From CAIPFQ01 sp035480615 (GTDB lineage Bacteria; Chlamydiota; Chlamydiia; Chlamydiales; SM23-39), in contig DATIHO010000109.1 in assembly GCA_035480615.1 (NCBI GenBank), positions 1-14,324 on the forward strand: a stretch of 14,324 nt of DNA. Direction: 5' to 3'. Of this stretch, positions 7,368 through 14,090 are shown in pieces (positions within the stretch are counted from its first letter, which is position 1; each line of letters opens with the position of its first letter). A program made the translations under genes and the position numbers. The notes beneath the pieces were generated by a model, which searched no databases, was not told the origin of the DNA, and saw only the letters and a program-made list of their open reading frames with translations.

Positions 7368-7673
7368 TTACCAACTCGCCTTAAAAATCCCCGGAATGAG
7401 ACCCTGGTTGGCCATTTCCCGGAAGCAAATTCGGGAGAGTTTAAATTTTCTTAAACAACCCCTGGCCCGCCCTGTGAGCTGACAGCGGTTGCGCAATCGG
7501 GTTGGGGAGGAATTTTTAGGCATTTTATTCAGAGCGTCAACGGCACTAAGCCTCTCTTCGACAGATTTGGTCATGTCGAGAATCACTCGCTTGAGCGCTT
7601 GGCGCTTTTCCCATTTGTTTTTCACCAGTTTTTCTCTTTTCTGCTGCTTTGCGATTGAAGATTTTTTTGCCAT
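7368..7673 (-). CDS. rpsN: 30S ribosomal protein S14 (long, zinc-free form)
   Basis: A component of the 30S head, assembled near the 3' domain of 16S rRNA. It has 101 residues with the basic N-terminus MAKKSSIAKQQKREKLV and the conserved C-terminal block RNRCQLTGRARGCLRKFKLS, then RICFREMANQGLIPG, ending KASW. The length, and the absence of the paired CxxC zinc ligands of the 61-residue type, mark it as the long C-minus form. The ATG at 7673 follows a strong AGAAGGA and lies one base after the rpmJ stop, so the two genes are translated from one message. It converges on the GYF_2 gene with 145 bp between. Confidence 0.96.
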   Translation of the reverse strand: MAKKSSIAKQQKREKLVKNKWEKRQALKRVILDMTKSVEERLSAVDALNKMPKNSSPTRLRNRCQLTGRARGCLRKFKLSRICFREMANQGLIPGIFKASW

Positions 7674-7674
7674 G

Positions 7675-7812
7675 TTATTTCCTTCTGGCAGGCCCTTTTT
7701 GGCGCTGCTTGCGGTTTGGGTCTTTTTTATTAATCACATAAACGCGGCCCCGGCGGCGGACGGTTTTGTCGCCTTTAGAGGGATCGGCTTTAATAGAAGC
7801 TCGGACTTTCAT
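7675..7812 (-). CDS. rpmJ: 50S ribosomal protein L36 (chlamydial 45-residue, cysteine-free type)
   Basis: A 45-residue protein, MKVRASIKADPSKGDKTVRR continuing to VINKKDPNRKQRQKGPARRK. It matches my memory of the chlamydial L36 almost position by position. Unlike the common 37-38-residue L36 it has no cysteines, so it cannot bind zinc. A longer reading frame runs upstream to 7929, but the chosen ATG at 7810-7812 is preceded by AAGAGGT and gives the family start. It is the first gene of rpmJ-rpsN, divergent from rpmH with 137 bp of shared promoter region. Confidence 0.93.
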   Translation of the reverse strand: MKVRASIKADPSKGDKTVRRRGRVYVINKKDPNRKQRQKGPARRK

Positions 7813-7838
7813 GAGATTACCTCTTTCAAAAGAGCAGC

Positions 7839-7867
7839 ATCTTATCAAGACAGCATTATCTTTGCAA
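7839..7867 (-). promoter_or_regulatory. Probable promoter of rpmJ-rpsN
   Basis: Read on the minus strand, TTGCAA (7862-7867) and TAAGAT (7839-7844) are separated by 17 bp, a plausible sigma-70-type pair about 27 bp upstream of the rpmJ ATG. The motif match is moderate; position between divergent genes supports it. Confidence 0.4.
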
Positions 7868-7883
7868 GCCATTGATTTTACAC

Positions 7884-7913
7884 TTGAAGATTTAATGGAC
7901 CATGCGCTATCTT
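7884..7913 (+). promoter_or_regulatory. Probable promoter of rpmH-rnpA
   Basis: TTGAAG (7884-7889) and TATCTT (7908-7913) are separated by 18 bp and lie about 37 bp upstream of the rpmH ATG. The site is back to back with the rpmJ promoter. This is a moderate match only. Confidence 0.35.
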
Positions 7914-7949
7914 TTCCCTTAAAACCCAAATTTTTTAGGATGAAAGCTC

Positions 7950-8084
7950 ATGAAACGCACGTATCAACCCACAAAACTTCGCCGCAAACGAAAATTCGGC
8001 TTTCGCGCACGTATGAAAACAACCTCGGGGCGCAAAGTGATCAATCGCCGACGCCGATCTGGCCGCAAAGCTCTGTCCAAATGA
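7950..8084 (+). CDS. rpmH: 50S ribosomal protein L34
   Basis: A 44-residue highly basic protein, MKRTYQPTKLRRKRKFGFRA then RMKTTSGRKVINRRRRSGRK, ending ALSK. It carries the universal L34 signature (KRTYQPS/T...R.R.HGF/KFGFRARM.T..GR.V...RR..GR..L). TAGGA at 7936-7940 is the ribosome-binding site. It is followed after 141 bp by rnpA, the classic bacterial rpmH-rnpA pairing, so L34 and the RNase P protein are probably expressed from one transcript. The gap between them is longer than usual. Confidence 0.96.
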   Translation: MKRTYQPTKLRRKRKFGFRARMKTTSGRKVINRRRRSGRKALSK

Positions 8085-8225
8085 GGCCATCGCCACACTC
8101 GATGCACCCGCATTTCTTACGCTCCCGGGAAAAATCGCGTGCATCTGCGGGCCGCCTATTGATTCCCCATTCAATGCAAAATCCGGCTCCGCAGACTGCA
8201 GTGATTTTTTCAGGGATTATGAGAA

Positions 8226-8591
8226 ATGCGGGTTAAACCTAAGTCTTTCGAGCCGCTCCCAATCAAAAAAAACTCTTTTCCAAAAAAATCTCGACTGTTA
8301 AAGCGGCGCGATTTCCATCGAGTTTATCGAAAAGGAACCCGCTTAGCCGGATCTATGCTTTGTATCGATTGGGTCAAAAGCTCAAAAGGCATTCGCCTGG
8401 GCATTTCTGTATCGACCCGATATGGAAATGCTCTTGAGAGAAATCGTTTTAAAAGGCTTGTTCGCGAAGCTTTTCGCCTCAGCCGGGATCGACTTCCCCC
8501 CTTCATCGATCTCAATATCATGCCTCGCAAATTTGCCAAAAAAGCCACTTTAGCTCATATCCAAGCCGAACTTCAACGGCTGTTATGCTGA
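8226..8591 (+). CDS. rnpA: Ribonuclease P protein component
   Basis: The protein subunit that helps RNase P RNA mature tRNA 5' ends. It has 121 residues. The N-terminal part has the family stretch FPKKSRLLKRRDFHRVYRKG (18-37). The RNR motif is intact (RNRFKRLVREAFR, 72-84), as is GIRLGISVSTRYGNALERN before it. Start ATG at 8226 follows AGGGA at 8211-8215. The last seven bases overlap the start of the helicase gene, pointing to translational coupling. The RNA subunit gene is not in this window. Confidence 0.93.
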   Translation: MRVKPKSFEPLPIKKNSFPKKSRLLKRRDFHRVYRKGTRLAGSMLCIDWVKSSKGIRLGISVSTRYGNALERNRFKRLVREAFRLSRDRLPPFIDLNIMPRKFAKKATLAHIQAELQRLLC

Positions 8592-10573
8592 GCGACAATC
8601 AACAGAAAGCTGTTCAATGCACCAACGGGCGCCTGCTGATTTTAGCCGGAGCAGGAAGCGGTAAAACACGAGTCATCGTTCATCGGATCGCTTATCTCAT
8701 CCGGGACAAGGGCGTTTCACCCCAAGCAATTCTGGGTCTTACTTTCACAAATAAAGCGGCTGAGGAAATGAGGGAAAGAGCTCAATTACTGATTGGGATG
8801 AAAGATGCGCGCCTTTTGACTCTTTGCACCTTTCACAGCTTTTGCATGCAGGTGCTTCGAAAAGAGATTGGCAAACTCGGGTACACGCGCAATTTTAGCC
8901 TGTATGACGAGCGCGATTTGAATCGGGTGATCGGTCAGCTAACTCGAGAAATGACAGGTCATCAGGGAAGCCTGCCCTCTTTAGCGCCAACCCGCTTGTC
9001 GCTGAATGATGCCGCGTCAGGCAAAAAACAATTCCCCTCTTCAACGCAACCAAATATCTGGCATGACAAATTTTCCAAAGAGCTTCACGATCTCCTCCAA
9101 TCCACTTTGCGCGCCCATAACGCAGTCAGCTTTGATCATCTGATCAGTTTAACAATCCGTTTATTCGAAGAGTATCCGGCCGTTTTGGAATCTTATCAGG
9201 AACGTTTCCGATATTTGATGATCGACGAGTATCAAGATGCCAATCCATCACAGTTTCATTTGGCGGAATTGCTGGCGGCAAAATACAACAACCTTTGTGT
9301 CGTCGGCGATGACGACCAGTCGATCTATGGATGGCGAGGCGCTGAAGTGAGCCATATCCTTCATTTTAAAGCAGACCGGACGATCAAGCTGGAACAAAAT
9401 TATCGATCTGCCTCTTTTATTCTCGACACCGCGAATGCCGTGATCGCGCATAACAAAAACCGCCATGATAAAAAGCTTTGGAGCGCTGAACAATCGGACG
9501 GTTTGATCGAAATATTCCATGCTCCAACAGATCTTGAGGAAGCGCTGAGCATTGTGCAGCGCATTCTCGGCTTTAAGGAAAAAGGGTTCAAATGGCGCGA
9601 CATGGCAATCCTTTACCGCTCGAACGCCCTTTCGCGGCAGTTTGAACGCGCTTTAATACAAGCTAGCTGGCAAAAAGAGGGACGTTGGATGCGAGGAATT
9701 CCTTACGAAATATTTGGAGGACTCGAATTTTCCGAACGAAGCGAAATCAAAGACATTATGAGCTTTCTTCGCATCATAGCAAATGAAAAGGATGAAGAGG
9801 CATTGCTTCGAATCATCAACATCCCAAGGCGGGGCATTTCGGATCTTTTCCTCGATCATCTGACTCAAATCAACCGGACTGAAAAGATTCCTCTTTGGCA
9901 AGTTTTGACAGAAACAGCTTCTTCACAAAGGGGGTTTCCTTCTTTTCCAAGAGGCGTGAATGGAATTAGGGCATTCGTTGTATCGATCGAAGCCGCCCGC
10001 AAACGATTTCATGCCCATGCCTTAGCTGACAGCCTCTCTTGGTTTTTAGAAGAAATCCAATATAAAAAAGCGATCGCAGAAGAAGTGAAAAGCGAAAAAA
10101 TGAGGCTGTTTAAATGGGAAAATGTCCAAGAGTGCGTGAATGCGCTTGCGCAATACGAACAAGAGTCGCAAGAGCCGTCAATTATGGATTTCATCGCAAA
10201 TACGACCCTTGGAAAACCTGTTTTTCCATCTGCGATGAAAGGCTCGCATGGAGACATGGTGCAGCTTATGACATTGCATAGCGCAAAGGGGCTGGAATTT
10301 CCCGTCTGTTTCATTGTCGGCCTGGAAGACCACATTCTTCCTCATGAAAAGAGCGTGGCAGCCACGGGCATTGAGGAAGAGAGACGTCTTTTTTATGTTG
10401 GAATCACGCGGGCAAAAAAATGGTTAACTTTGAGTATGGCGCGCTCGCGCATGCGGATGGGACAGCCACATCCGACAACCCCTTCGCGCTTTCTTTTTGA
10501 AATCCCAAAACATTTAGTAAAAGCTACTTCTTATAAAAACTATGACAACAGTCATTATTCGCCACCGCCGTGA
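8585..10573 (+). CDS. uvrD: UvrD/PcrA-type superfamily 1A DNA helicase
   Basis: An ATP-dependent 3'-to-5' DNA helicase for excision and mismatch repair and for clearing replication obstacles; it partners functionally with UvrC. All helicase motifs are visible: Q motif LSDNQQKAV (2-10), Walker A AGAGSGKT (21-28), Ia LTFTNKAAEEMRERA (52-66), Walker B DEYQD (214-218), III VVGDDDQSIYGWRG (239-252), IV LEQNYRS (269-275), V LMTLHSAKGLEF and VI EEERRLFYVGITRAKK. The length of 662 is shorter than E. coli UvrD (720), mainly at the C-terminus. Residues about 124-160 form a low-similarity segment (GSLPSLAPTRLSLNDAASGK) that may be a lineage insertion. It could equally be named pcrA; Rep is less likely. 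Coupled to rnpA upstream (7-bp overlap) and to the DTW gene downstream (32-bp overlap). Confidence 0.93.
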   Translation: MLSDNQQKAVQCTNGRLLILAGAGSGKTRVIVHRIAYLIRDKGVSPQAILGLTFTNKAAEEMRERAQLLIGMKDARLLTLCTFHSFCMQVLRKEIGKLGYTRNFSLYDERDLNRVIGQLTREMTGHQGSLPSLAPTRLSLNDAASGKKQFPSSTQPNIWHDKFSKELHDLLQSTLRAHNAVSFDHLISLTIRLFEEYPAVLESYQERFRYLMIDEYQDANPSQFHLAELLAAKYNNLCVVGDDDQSIYGWRGAEVSHILHFKADRTIKLEQNYRSASFILDTANAVIAHNKNRHDKKLWSAEQSDGLIEIFHAPTDLEEALSIVQRILGFKEKGFKWRDMAILYRSNALSRQFERALIQASWQKEGRWMRGIPYEIFGGLEFSERSEIKDIMSFLRIIANEKDEEALLRIINIPRRGISDLFLDHLTQINRTEKIPLWQVLTETASSQRGFPSFPRGVNGIRAFVVSIEAARKRFHAHALADSLSWFLEEIQYKKAIAEEVKSEKMRLFKWENVQECVNALAQYEQESQEPSIMDFIANTTLGKPVFPSAMKGSHGDMVQLMTLHSAKGLEFPVCFIVGLEDHILPHEKSVAATGIEEERRLFYVGITRAKKWLTLSMARSRMRMGQPHPTTPSRFLFEIPKHLVKATSYKNYDNSHYSPPP

Positions 10574-10985
10574 AAATTTAAAAAAATGTTCCCTTCAAGG
10601 TCTCGAAAAACAAAGCGGCATTCGTTTCTATACCTATCCAAATGATCCGCTTCCCAATTTCGAGGGATTTCTCCTTTTAAAAGTGGGCGCGCCTCCTTTA
10701 AGCGAAGAAGATATAGGAAAAAACCTCCTCCTCATCGATGGCACTTGGCGTCTTGCCATGGCGATCGAAAAGAGGCTGCCAAAAACGCTTGGCTCGAGAA
10801 GTCTTCCTTCCCATTACCGGACAGCGTATCCCAGAAAACAAACCCACTGCCCTGATCCGGAAACGGGGCTCTCTTCCGTTGAAGCGCTTTATCTTGCCCA
10901 CAAAATCCTGAAACGTCCCTATTTACACTTGCTCGATTTCTATTATTGGAAAGATAAGTTCTTAGACAGCCTCTCAAGAACCTAA
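10542..10985 (+). CDS. DTW/TSR3-like putative RNA aminocarboxypropyltransferase
   Basis: A 147-residue protein with DGTW at 66-69 (LLLIDGTWRLAMAIEKRL), then SRSLPSHYRTAYPRKQTHC and GLSSVEALYLAHKIL (109-123). This is the D.TW ... R.LP ... S/T.EA pattern of the DTW and TSR3 (DUF367) group, SPOUT-like enzymes that transfer the aminocarboxypropyl group from S-adenosylmethionine to uridine in tRNA or rRNA. Which RNA is modified cannot be told from the sequence. The start at 10542 lies inside uvrD (32-bp overlap) and has no obvious ribosome-binding site, so it probably depends on coupling. Its end overlaps the end of dsbB on the other strand by 12 bp, leaving no room for a terminator between. Confidence 0.7.
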   Translation: MTTVIIRHRRENLKKCSLQGLEKQSGIRFYTYPNDPLPNFEGFLLLKVGAPPLSEEDIGKNLLLIDGTWRLAMAIEKRLPKTLGSRSLPSHYRTAYPRKQTHCPDPETGLSSVEALYLAHKILKRPYLHLLDFYYWKDKFLDSLSRT

Positions 10986-11381
10986 ATTACGAGTGCCCCG
11001 TGTCCCAAAGGAAATCAACAGCAAAACACCAATTGCCAAAAATCCTAAAACACTCAAATCTGGAAAACTGATCCATCCGAAAATAGAAAAGATCGGTTTG
11101 GCGCATTCCGTTCCGCAGATCTGTACCTTCGGAAAATGAATGCTGATTGCCTGTACTACGGAAGAAAGGATTCCAATGATCACCAAAGGACAAGCATATC
11201 GAAACACACCTCGGTCCTCCCAATAGGTTCCCACTCCCAGGATGAACGCAAGAGGAAAAAGCGCAATCCTCTGATACCAGCACATGCGACATGGTTCAAT
11301 CATTAGAATCTCCCCATAATAAATACTGATCAGCGATCCCAAAAGCGCAATGATCCAGCACCAATACAAGAGACTTTTCAT
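10974..11381 (-). CDS. dsbB: DsbB/BdbC-like disulfide-forming membrane protein
   Basis: An inner-membrane protein that reoxidises DsbA and passes electrons to quinone. It has 135 residues with four hydrophobic segments (about 3-22, 38-53, 63-82, 108-126). The first periplasmic loop carries CRMC at 31-34 in EPCRMCWYQR, the quinone-side pair. The second loop carries C89 and C93 (ICGTEC). The arrangement fits the BdbC type. The ATG at 11381 overlaps the dsbA stop (ATGA, 11378-11381), so the pair is translationally coupled. Downstream it collides tail to tail with the DTW gene. Envelope disulfide formation is important in Chlamydiae, whose outer membrane is stabilised by disulfide-linked cysteine-rich proteins. 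Confidence 0.92.
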   Translation of the reverse strand: MKSLLYWCWIIALLGSLISIYYGEILMIEPCRMCWYQRIALFPLAFILGVGTYWEDRGVFRYACPLVIIGILSSVVQAISIHFPKVQICGTECAKPIFSIFGWISFPDLSVLGFLAIGVLLLISFGTRGTRNLGS

Positions 11382-12028
11382 TGACGCTCCTGCTGCTGTA
11401 AGATTTTTTCAATCTGTACAGACAGGGTTTGAAAAGAAATTCCGGATATCAGATGCCCATTGATAAAAATGGATGGTGTGTGAAGATTTTTCTTCATTGC
11501 TTTTTTGGCCAATTCCAAATTGCGTTCAAGCTGCTGATCGAAACGACCTGATTTAACGCTTCTTTCAAACTGGGTCTGATCGATTGCATTCATTTGCGCC
11601 GCCATGTTGAGAAGATCTTGGAACGTCAATTTTTTCGCATCCGAAATTTCGAGAAACAATTCTCGAACAAAAGGAAAATATTCTTCAGAATTTTGATGAA
11701 AAATATCATATGCAGCATTCGCAATTTTTTGAGAATCGGAAGAAAATGCGAGCGGCACCATTACATATTGCGCAACACCGCGATCAATGTAGGCGGATTG
11801 AAGCTTAGGGAACACTTCCAAACTGAAATAGCAACAGGTGCGGCATAAAAAATCTTCAAAAACTACGATTTCAACCGGAGCATTCTCCTCTCCGATCCTT
11901 GGATAATCTTTCGTCGCGATGATCAATGGTTTTGAAACCCACACCGCATGGGACAATGCTAACGTCGCGAGAGATCCCAGAAAAAGAAAAAAAGTAAATA
12001 CAACAAGCTGCTTTCTTCTTTTCACCAT
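11378..12028 (-). CDS. dsbA: DsbA/BdbD-like thiol-disulfide oxidoreductase
   Basis: A periplasmic or membrane-anchored enzyme that introduces disulfides into exported proteins. From the ATG at 12028 it has 216 residues: a positively charged start MVKRRKQ, a hydrophobic segment (8-31) without an obvious signal-peptidase site, then a thioredoxin-like domain. The active site is CRTC at 62-65 in VFEDFLCRTC; the cis-proline is P185 in HTPSIFINGH. An upstream in-frame TTG at 12064 would add 12 residues (HNYCLECIRTLM); neither start has a clear Shine-Dalgarno sequence. I prefer the ATG because it places the basic residues at the N-terminus. The palindromic repeat at 12071-12105 lies directly upstream. 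Confidence 0.92.
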   Translation of the reverse strand: MVKRRKQLVVFTFFLFLGSLATLALSHAVWVSKPLIIATKDYPRIGEENAPVEIVVFEDFLCRTCCYFSLEVFPKLQSAYIDRGVAQYVMVPLAFSSDSQKIANAAYDIFHQNSEEYFPFVRELFLEISDAKKLTFQDLLNMAAQMNAIDQTQFERSVKSGRFDQQLERNLELAKKAMKKNLHTPSIFINGHLISGISFQTLSVQIEKILQQQERQ

Positions 12029-12070
12029 TAAGGTACGAATACACTCTAAACAATAGTTATGCAAGAGATC

Positions 12071-12105
12071 TATACAGAAATAACCGATTCTTCAGGTTGT
12101 TTCGG
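12071..12105. repeat. Collapsed copy of the palindromic element (short hairpin)
   Basis: TATACAGAAATAACC (12071-12085) matches the end of the nadE element at 13 of 15 positions. The following bases (12082-12105) match the opposite arm for 24 bases in reverse complement. The two arms meet head to head, so the copy lacks the long interior and folds as a stem of about nine base pairs plus a wobble pair around GATTCTTCA. It sits between divergent dsbA and the effector-like gene, 35 bp before the -35 box of the latter and just upstream of the dsbA start region. Confidence 0.7.
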
Positions 12106-12139
12106 CACATCAATGTATAAATATTTTAATTTAATAACA

Positions 12140-12168
12140 TTGACTAAAAATACAATCTATTGTAATAT
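12140..12168 (+). promoter_or_regulatory. Probable promoter of the 552-residue effector-like gene
   Basis: TTGACT (12140-12145) and TAATAT (12163-12168) are separated by 17 bp, with TG directly before the -10 box. A start near 12175 would leave a leader of about 17 bases containing AAAGG (12182-12186) before ATG at 12192. This is the best consensus match in the window. Confidence 0.55.
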
Positions 12169-12191
12169 ATTATTCCAAACAAAAGGTTAAA

Positions 12192-13850
12192 ATGATAATT
12201 TCTGAATCTATTCAAAAATATTATTTCTCACAAGAACATACAAATTCAATTGCAAAGTTAAAAGAATTTATACATAAAAACAGCGAAGATGATACAATAG
12301 AATTTTTAGATAAAAATTTTAAATCTCAAAAGGGCAACTATTTTATTGATGTTCTATACACGGCTTTTGATGCAAGCTATTATAATTTGTTCTCTGAACT
12401 TTTAGATCATATTCCTGAAGGTTCCAGAGAAGCGTTGCTGAATACTAATATATTTGCTCAGATGCTGATCACGCGATCTCTTCCTCTTGCACTTTGCAAA
12501 AAACTGGATCTTTGCGGATGGAATCCTGCCTATTTCAATCAACCTGATAGATTCGGCGTAACGCTCTTGGCAAAATTGGCTGGATCGGGAAATGGCGAGG
12601 CTTTGTTTTTTCATTCGATCATCAATCGAATCGGCATCGAAAATGTGCTTGTTACTGGCAGCCCTAATTTTGACAAAACAGAATTGTATCGATGTCTTAA
12701 CACAAAAGGAGAGGAAGTCTTATCGAAGCTTAAAACTGGATCAAAAGAACCGCTCCCGCTGATCGTGCAACATGGTTGCACAATCACAATACCTCAAGAA
12801 AATGGGTCTCTACTCAAGCTTTATGGCCTCACAATAGCAAGAGTACTGCGTTATTTAACAGGACACGGCCCTGCCTCACAGTCAAAGCGAGATTGGCAGA
12901 GGTTTCTCATCGCAGATTCGCTTGATAAACAACACTTGCGTAATAACCAGACCGGCAGCTCGGGAACAAGCACACCGATCGGCATGGATACTGCCAAGCA
13001 GCCGCAAGGACAAAAGTGGGGTGATAGAGTCGCGCGAGATTTCGTCGCATATCCACCCGGTAAAACAGGCTCGTGTAATAGCCGGGCCAGTCACTCAAAA
13101 AAAAGCACATCGATCGGCATGGATACTACCAAACAGCCGCAAGGACAAAAGTGGGGTGGTAGAGCCGCGCGAGATCTCATCGCACATCATCCACCCGGTG
13201 AAAAAAGCTCGTGTAATAGCCGGGCCAGTTTTTTTGAGACGCGACAGGCACACGCAAATGAGAGAAATCAGACCTATCCAGTAGCACAGGCAATCTGGAA
13301 AGATTCTTCTAAAATGCCTGAAAAGACAGACTCGCTGCAATCTCATGTATGGTTTCGCACGCACGTAGCGCCTCATCATGGATACCTGTCCATCCAAGAT
13401 CCAAACACAGGAAATTTGAACGTCTTCGGCTTGTATCCTGAAGGTGATTCTTCTAAATTTCAAAAATTGGGTAGGGTGCCTTGCCAAATTATAGATGATT
13501 CTTACTACCATCAATCCATGAAAGAGTATGATGCAGTGATCACTACACAATTTCTCATCCCATCAGAGAAAGCTAAAAATATCTTTAAACACATAGAACT
13601 CATGAAAAATGACTGCCAAACCCAAGAAACAAAATATTCGATACTAGGAGGCAATTGTATCGATTTCATACAATCTGTTTATAAAAATGCGAATTTATCG
13701 ATCGTAAAAAATTTTGGTGATTTTATTACCCCCCATGATTTTGCACGTTTTATATCTTTGGACCCGTCTTGGCTCCCTATACAATATGCAATGCTTAGAT
13801 CTCATGGCATAATGTCTACAATTACGGCGAATCTGCCTGGGCAATTTTGA
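12192..13850 (+). CDS. Unknown 552-residue protein with central repeats and a papain-like C-terminal region; candidate secreted effector
   Basis: I do not recognise a named family for the whole protein. Residues 1-240 are mainly helical and AT-rich in coding. They contain stretches such as YYNLFSELLDHIPEGSREAL and FNQPDRFGVTLLAKLAG that could be degenerate ankyrin-like repeats. Residues about 245-350 are a hydrophilic, more GC-rich repeat region with two near-identical units of 45-46 residues (TPIGMDTAKQPQGQKWG and TSIGMDTTKQPQGQKWG). Residues 380-535 contain HHGYLSIQDPNTG then FGLYPEG, and later YSILGGNCIDFIQSVYK. A histidine (H396) before a beta stretch, with a later NC-[IT]DF cysteine (C489), is the order seen in circularly permuted NlpC/P60 or papain-like hydrolases, including some type VI effectors. 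There is no signal peptide or TM segment, so type III secretion is plausible but unproven. It is monocistronic, with its own promoter and AAAGG site. Base composition and the flanking repeats suggest acquisition. Confidence 0.7.
   Translation: MIISESIQKYYFSQEHTNSIAKLKEFIHKNSEDDTIEFLDKNFKSQKGNYFIDVLYTAFDASYYNLFSELLDHIPEGSREALLNTNIFAQMLITRSLPLALCKKLDLCGWNPAYFNQPDRFGVTLLAKLAGSGNGEALFFHSIINRIGIENVLVTGSPNFDKTELYRCLNTKGEEVLSKLKTGSKEPLPLIVQHGCTITIPQENGSLLKLYGLTIARVLRYLTGHGPASQSKRDWQRFLIADSLDKQHLRNNQTGSSGTSTPIGMDTAKQPQGQKWGDRVARDFVAYPPGKTGSCNSRASHSKKSTSIGMDTTKQPQGQKWGGRAARDLIAHHPPGEKSSCNSRASFFETRQAHANERNQTYPVAQAIWKDSSKMPEKTDSLQSHVWFRTHVAPHHGYLSIQDPNTGNLNVFGLYPEGDSSKFQKLGRVPCQIIDDSYYHQSMKEYDAVITTQFLIPSEKAKNIFKHIELMKNDCQTQETKYSILGGNCIDFIQSVYKNANLSIVKNFGDFITPHDFARFISLDPSWLPIQYAMLRSHGIMSTITANLPGQF
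12937..13230 (+). repeat. Tandem repeat inside the effector-like gene
   Basis: Two full units are highly similar and offset by 135 bp: GATCGGCATGGATACT starts at 12977 and again at 13112. The offset rises to 138 bp toward the end of the unit through one extra codon, and TCGTGTAATAGCCGGGCCAG follows at 13071 and 13209. A diverged partial unit precedes them (from about 12937, GCGTAATAACCAGACCGGCAG). All offsets are multiples of three, so copy-number change would preserve the frame. The block is visibly richer in G and C than the first 700 bp of the gene and is open in several frames on both strands. Confidence 0.85.
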
Positions 13851-13901
13851 GAGAATATGAATTCATTGGCCAAAATAATCCCGAAAATCGACGAAGCCCT
13901 A

Positions 13902-13917
13902 TATACCGAAACAACCT
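13902..13917. repeat. Half copy of the palindromic element end
   Basis: TATACCGAAACAACCT matches the outer 16 bases of the nadE element exactly; the rest is unrelated and no opposite arm follows. Its orientation is inverted relative to the long arm at 12082-12105, so the two bracket the effector-like gene with their outer ends facing inward. Confidence 0.6.
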
Positions 13918-13977
13918 TCTTAAAAAATCTCTATTCTATCTAACTACTTCTCGTTCATATAGATACGTCATTTCATG

Positions 13978-14019
13978 GTATTTTTTGGTTACCAATGAAT
14001 TACACTTACCAAAAAATAC
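13978..14019. terminator. 12-bp perfect stem-loop downstream of the effector-like gene
   Basis: GTATTTTTTGGT (13978-13989) pairs perfectly with ACCAAAAAATAC (14008-14019) around an 18-base loop, 127 bp after the stop codon. It may end or stabilise the transcript. The stem is AT-rich and no T-run follows, so a standard rho-independent terminator is not established. Confidence 0.4.
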
Positions 14020-14090
14020 ATTTCAATTAAACCGCTAAAAAATTTGATATTATAATGACAAAAATAACAATTTTATTTAAAATAAAATTT

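Noticed and set aside
7335..7379. GCGAGTTG/CAACTCGC inverted pair at the end of rpsN
   Set aside because: Eight-bp stem with a 29-base loop, partly inside the coding sequence and without a T-run; not a convincing terminator.
7186..7482. 98-codon frame starting MHQKDRKFTAKL after the GYF_2 gene
   Set aside because: It overlaps the GYF_2 gene at its start, lacks a ribosome-binding site, and more than a third of it is the reverse strand of rpsN.
8081..8236. 51-codon frame between rpmH and rnpA (MRPSPHSMHPHFL...), ATG overlapping the rpmH stop
   Set aside because: The ATGA overlap looks like coupling, but composition is arbitrary, it runs into rnpA and no family is recognised. Another frame over the same DNA (CICGPPIDSPF...DYEKCG) is equally open but has no ATG. 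Worth a conservation check only.
12937..13230. CRISPR-like regular repeats
   Set aside because: Units are 135-138 bp with no unique spacers and lie within a coding frame, so this is a coding tandem repeat.
13847..14038. 63-codon frame after the effector-like gene
   Set aside because: No ribosome-binding site, and part of it (IYRNNL) is just the translated repeat end.
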